Assembly: GCA_000990565.1 (NCBI GenBank)
Contig: LBQC01000003.1
Location: forward strand, 17,251 to 59,590
Direction: 5' to 3'
DNA: 42,340 nucleotides
From: Candidatus Roizmanbacteria bacterium GW2011_GWA2_35_19
GTDB lineage: Bacteria; Patescibacteriota; Microgenomatia; UBA1406; GWC2-37-13
The notes under the pieces are model-generated. The model was not told the DNA's origin. It saw only the letters and a list, made by a program, of their open reading frames with translations, and did no database searches. A program made the position numbers and the translations under genes. This document shows positions 40,655 through 42,340 of the stretch, one piece after another. Within the stretch, counting starts at the first letter, position 1; the number at the start of each line of letters is the position of its first letter.

Positions 40655-40729
40655 TTAGGCCATGAAAATACTATCACTCCCAAAGAGTCGCCTTAAAGAC
40701 AACTTTGAAATAGATAGTAAGTTCTTCAT
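40655..40729 (-). CDS. 24-residue leader peptide with two arginine codons
   Basis: The ORF starts MKNLLSISKLSLRRLFGS and ends IFMA, with ATG at 40729 and TAA at 40655. Codons 13-14 are AGG CGA, a pair of arginines. A good promoter ends 8 bases before the ATG, so the message begins at the ORF. The ORF also contains complementary segments (TACTATC near its start and GATAGTA near its end; ACTC and GAGT between). Two terminators follow before the arginine genes. By analogy with other amino-acid leaders, arginine shortage would stall ribosomes on AGG CGA and favour read-through. Confidence 0.55.
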   Translation of the reverse strand: MKNLLSISKLSLRRLFGSDSIFMA

Positions 40730-40737
40730 ATTTATCG

Positions 40738-40766
40738 ATTTTATACTATGAGATATTCATTGTCAA
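40738..40766 (-). promoter_or_regulatory. Promoter of the arginine operon
   Basis: On the minus strand TTGACA (40761-40766), 17 bases, TAAAAT (40738-40743), then 8 bases to the leader ATG. The -35 overlaps the divergent -35 (40760-40765) of the transporter promoter, so the two promoters compete or are co-regulated. Confidence 0.75.
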
Positions 40767-40787
40767 TGGGCATTTTTCTGCTAAAAT
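40760..40787 (+). promoter_or_regulatory. Divergent promoter for the DMT transporter
   Basis: TTGTCA (40760-40765), 16 bases, TAAAAT (40782-40787) with TG one base upstream (extended -10). The first ATG of the transporter frame at 40786 would lie inside this box. If the promoter is right, the start is the ATG at 40798, 10 bases downstream. Confidence 0.55.
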
Positions 40788-40797
40788 GATAAGTTAT

Positions 40798-41667
40798 ATG
40801 TGGTTTTGGTTTGCAATCGGATCAGCGCTAACTTCGGCAATATCGGTAATTCTCAATAAAAAGGCATTAAAAAATATTGATACATCTCTCGTATCATGGT
40901 CGCTTTTTGCATTTTCTATACCCTTTTTAATCTACCCTGCCTTTAAAGATGGTTGGCCACAGGTAAATAATATGTTTTGGGTGGCAACTATTGCATCGAT
41001 AATTTCATTTGCATATGCAAAAACATTAGCACTAAAATCACTTAAAGGTAACTTAATGTCTGAGGTAGTCCCGCTAGCTTTTTTTGCTGTACTTTTTCAA
41101 TACGTTTTAGGTTTAATATTTTTTTCGGAAGTTCTAAAATTAACGTCCATTTTTGGTTTGGTGCTAATAATATTAGGAGGGTATCTACTTAAAGTTGAGG
41201 AAGCCAAAGAAGGGATATTTAAACCTTTTAAATTATTATTTACAAACAAAGGGGCGGTAATGTATCTGACTGCGATGGCAATCATGCCATTCACTTCTGT
41301 ATTTGATAAGACGGGTTTAATGAATATGAAAAATGTTAACCAATCTTTTTTGTTGTTATGGGAAAATGTTGCAACAACATTATTGATTGGATTTTACATT
41401 ACAAGGAAAAACCGCAATTGGATAAAAGAGGTTAAGAATAATTTTTTTACACTTTTTTTGAGCGGGGTGGTCTATGCCACTTTATCGTTATTTTACCTTT
41501 ACGGTATTACCGGGGGATCTTTAGCTCTTGTTTCAGGGGTGAAAAAACTAGAAGTTTTTTTTATTTTAGTTATCGGTTGGTTTTTATTTAAAGATAGGCC
41601 AAAAAGGGGAGTTTGGATAGGGAGTTTTATTATGTTGTTAGGTGTGATATTAATAAAAGTCGGCTAA
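40798..41667 (+). CDS. DMT/EamA-family transporter
   Basis: This is a drug/metabolite-superfamily permease with about ten membrane helices in two EamA halves. The first helix is FAIGSALTSAISVIL, and the second half starts near residue 155. A conserved-type end, WIGSFIMLLGVILIKVG, completes the protein. Small metabolites or amino acids are typical cargo; the substrate is not known. The frame is open from ATG 40786 (five residues longer), but that codon overlaps the -10 box. It is divergent from the arginine operon, so an amino acid is a reasonable guess. Confidence 0.85.
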   Translation: MWFWFAIGSALTSAISVILNKKALKNIDTSLVSWSLFAFSIPFLIYPAFKDGWPQVNNMFWVATIASIISFAYAKTLALKSLKGNLMSEVVPLAFFAVLFQYVLGLIFFSEVLKLTSIFGLVLIILGGYLLKVEEAKEGIFKPFKLLFTNKGAVMYLTAMAIMPFTSVFDKTGLMNMKNVNQSFLLLWENVATTLLIGFYITRKNRNWIKEVKNNFFTLFLSGVVYATLSLFYLYGITGGSLALVSGVKKLEVFFILVIGWFLFKDRPKRGVWIGSFIMLLGVILIKVG

Positions 41668-41709
41668 TTCAATTATTTAATTATTTAATTAATTAAAGCG
41701 ATTTGAGGG

Positions 41710-41738
41710 TTGAATTATTTTTAGAATTTGAATAAAAT
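41710..41738 (+). promoter_or_regulatory. Promoter of the PEGA-domain gene
   Basis: TTGAAT (41710-41715), 17 bases, TAAAAT (41733-41738), then 6 bases to the ATG at 41745. This is the same leaderless layout as at 12393 and 40738. Confidence 0.65.
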
Positions 41739-41744
41739 TAGCTA

Positions 41745-42340
41745 ATGAAAAATAAGCTCGTTCTATTGTTGGTTCTCATACTATTATTCGCCGGATTTGT
41801 GACGGTTAGGTTTTTTGTTTTTGATAAACAAAACGAGTACGGAAAATTAAAGATAACTTCATCACCTGGCGCGAGCGTCTTTATTAACAATATGATTATT
41901 GGAAAGACGCCTTTTGAGGATAAATATAAAATCGGTGAATATTTATTAAAGTTAATTCCTGAGGGGACTTCGACCGAGACCGCATCTTGGAATGGCAAAG
42001 TAATGATTAATAAAAACGCACTAACATATGTAAATCGAGAGCTTGGTAGTAGTGATATAACATCAGCCGGTGAAATTTTTTCGACTTCAAAAATGAAGAA
42101 AGCACCAAAAAACTCAGCACATGGCGAAATCTACGTTGAGACCGAGCCACAGGGGGCAATTGTCACGCTCGACAATGATGAGAAAGGGGTTGCGCCTCTC
42201 ATATTATCTGATGTTATAAAGGGAGATCATGAATTATCAGTTTTTATGCCTGGTTTTTTCAGGAGAACTCAGAAGATAAATGTTGACCCTGGCTATACGG
42301 TCAACGCGGCATTTAAACTGGCTATTGACCAGTCCCAGAC
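41745..42340 (+). CDS. PEGA-domain membrane-anchored protein (partial)
   Basis: The reading frame is open to the end of the window, so the C-terminus is missing. A signal anchor (about residues 4-22, LVLLLVLILLFAGFVTV) is followed by two PEGA repeats. The first begins GKLKITSSPGASVFINN (about 33-49). The second begins GEIYVETEPQGAIVTLDN (about 127-144). PEGA domains are beta-rich surface modules; the role of this protein is unknown. The start is supported by a promoter 6 bases upstream. Confidence 0.88.
   Translation, partial: MKNKLVLLLVLILLFAGFVTVRFFVFDKQNEYGKLKITSSPGASVFINNMIIGKTPFEDKYKIGEYLLKLIPEGTSTETASWNGKVMINKNALTYVNRELGSSDITSAGEIFSTSKMKKAPKNSAHGEIYVETEPQGAIVTLDNDEKGVAPLILSDVIKGDHELSVFMPGFFRRTQKINVDPGYTVNAAFKLAIDQSQ

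Noticed and set aside
41738-41998. Minus-strand ORF near the right end
   Set aside because: The plus strand carries a PEGA-domain protein with promoter and signal anchor over the same bases.

Overview
The window looks like a chromosomal segment of a Candidate Phyla Radiation (Patescibacteria) bacterium, most likely of the Microgenomates group. The reasons are AT-rich DNA, short versions of housekeeping proteins (a 484-residue IF-2 without its N-terminal domains, a 246-residue HrcA, a 246-residue RmuC), and families common in that radiation (DUF4012, DUF5679, DUF4446, DUF3048). Short GC-rich palindromes are scattered between genes and also inside coding sequences. No rRNA, tRNA, CRISPR array or insertion sequence was found. 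The lineage is an inference from gene content.

Layout. 1-502: a fragment of a dispersed repeat, a candidate attenuator leader and a small unknown gene. 482-9720 (minus): DUF4012 protein, rplY, nusA, infB and a degenerate DHH protein, followed by rmuC and recJ; this is an information-processing block. 9792-12050: a solitary DNA methyltransferase with a stub that may be its lost restriction enzyme, a nucleotidyltransferase, ThpR and a tiny DUF5679 zinc protein. 12071-16892: two small membrane proteins on divergent promoters, DUF3048, a winged-helix protein, secD and secF. 17009-22461: a triple zinc-ribbon protein, a metallo-beta-lactamase-fold hydrolase, CCA-adding enzyme, two Nudix enzymes, a membrane-anchored trypsin-like protease and endonuclease IV. 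22532-29996 (plus): a secreted protein, the heat-shock set hrcA-grpE-dnaK-dnaJ under a CIRCE-like operator, then epmA, efp and a RodZ-like protein. 29989-35748 (minus): a frameshifted gene, a BtpA-type TIM barrel, a PfkB kinase, argS and radA. 35826-40785 (minus): a leader peptide and tandem terminators, then an unknown gene, argG, an acetyltransferase-argH fusion and an M20 peptidase. 40786-42340 (plus): a DMT transporter and the start of a PEGA-domain protein.

Themes. Many genes have a -10 box only 6-8 bases before the ATG, so leaderless transcripts are probably common here. Two places look like leader-peptide attenuators: the window start and the arginine operon, whose leader ORF carries two adjacent arginine codons. 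Dispersed repeats have entered recJ (twice), argS, epmA and dnaK without breaking the frame. The epmA-efp pair predicts lysyl-type modification of elongation factor P. Two genes appear frameshifted at short homopolymers (the DUF4012 N-terminus and the gene at 34535-35748), which may be real or assembly errors.
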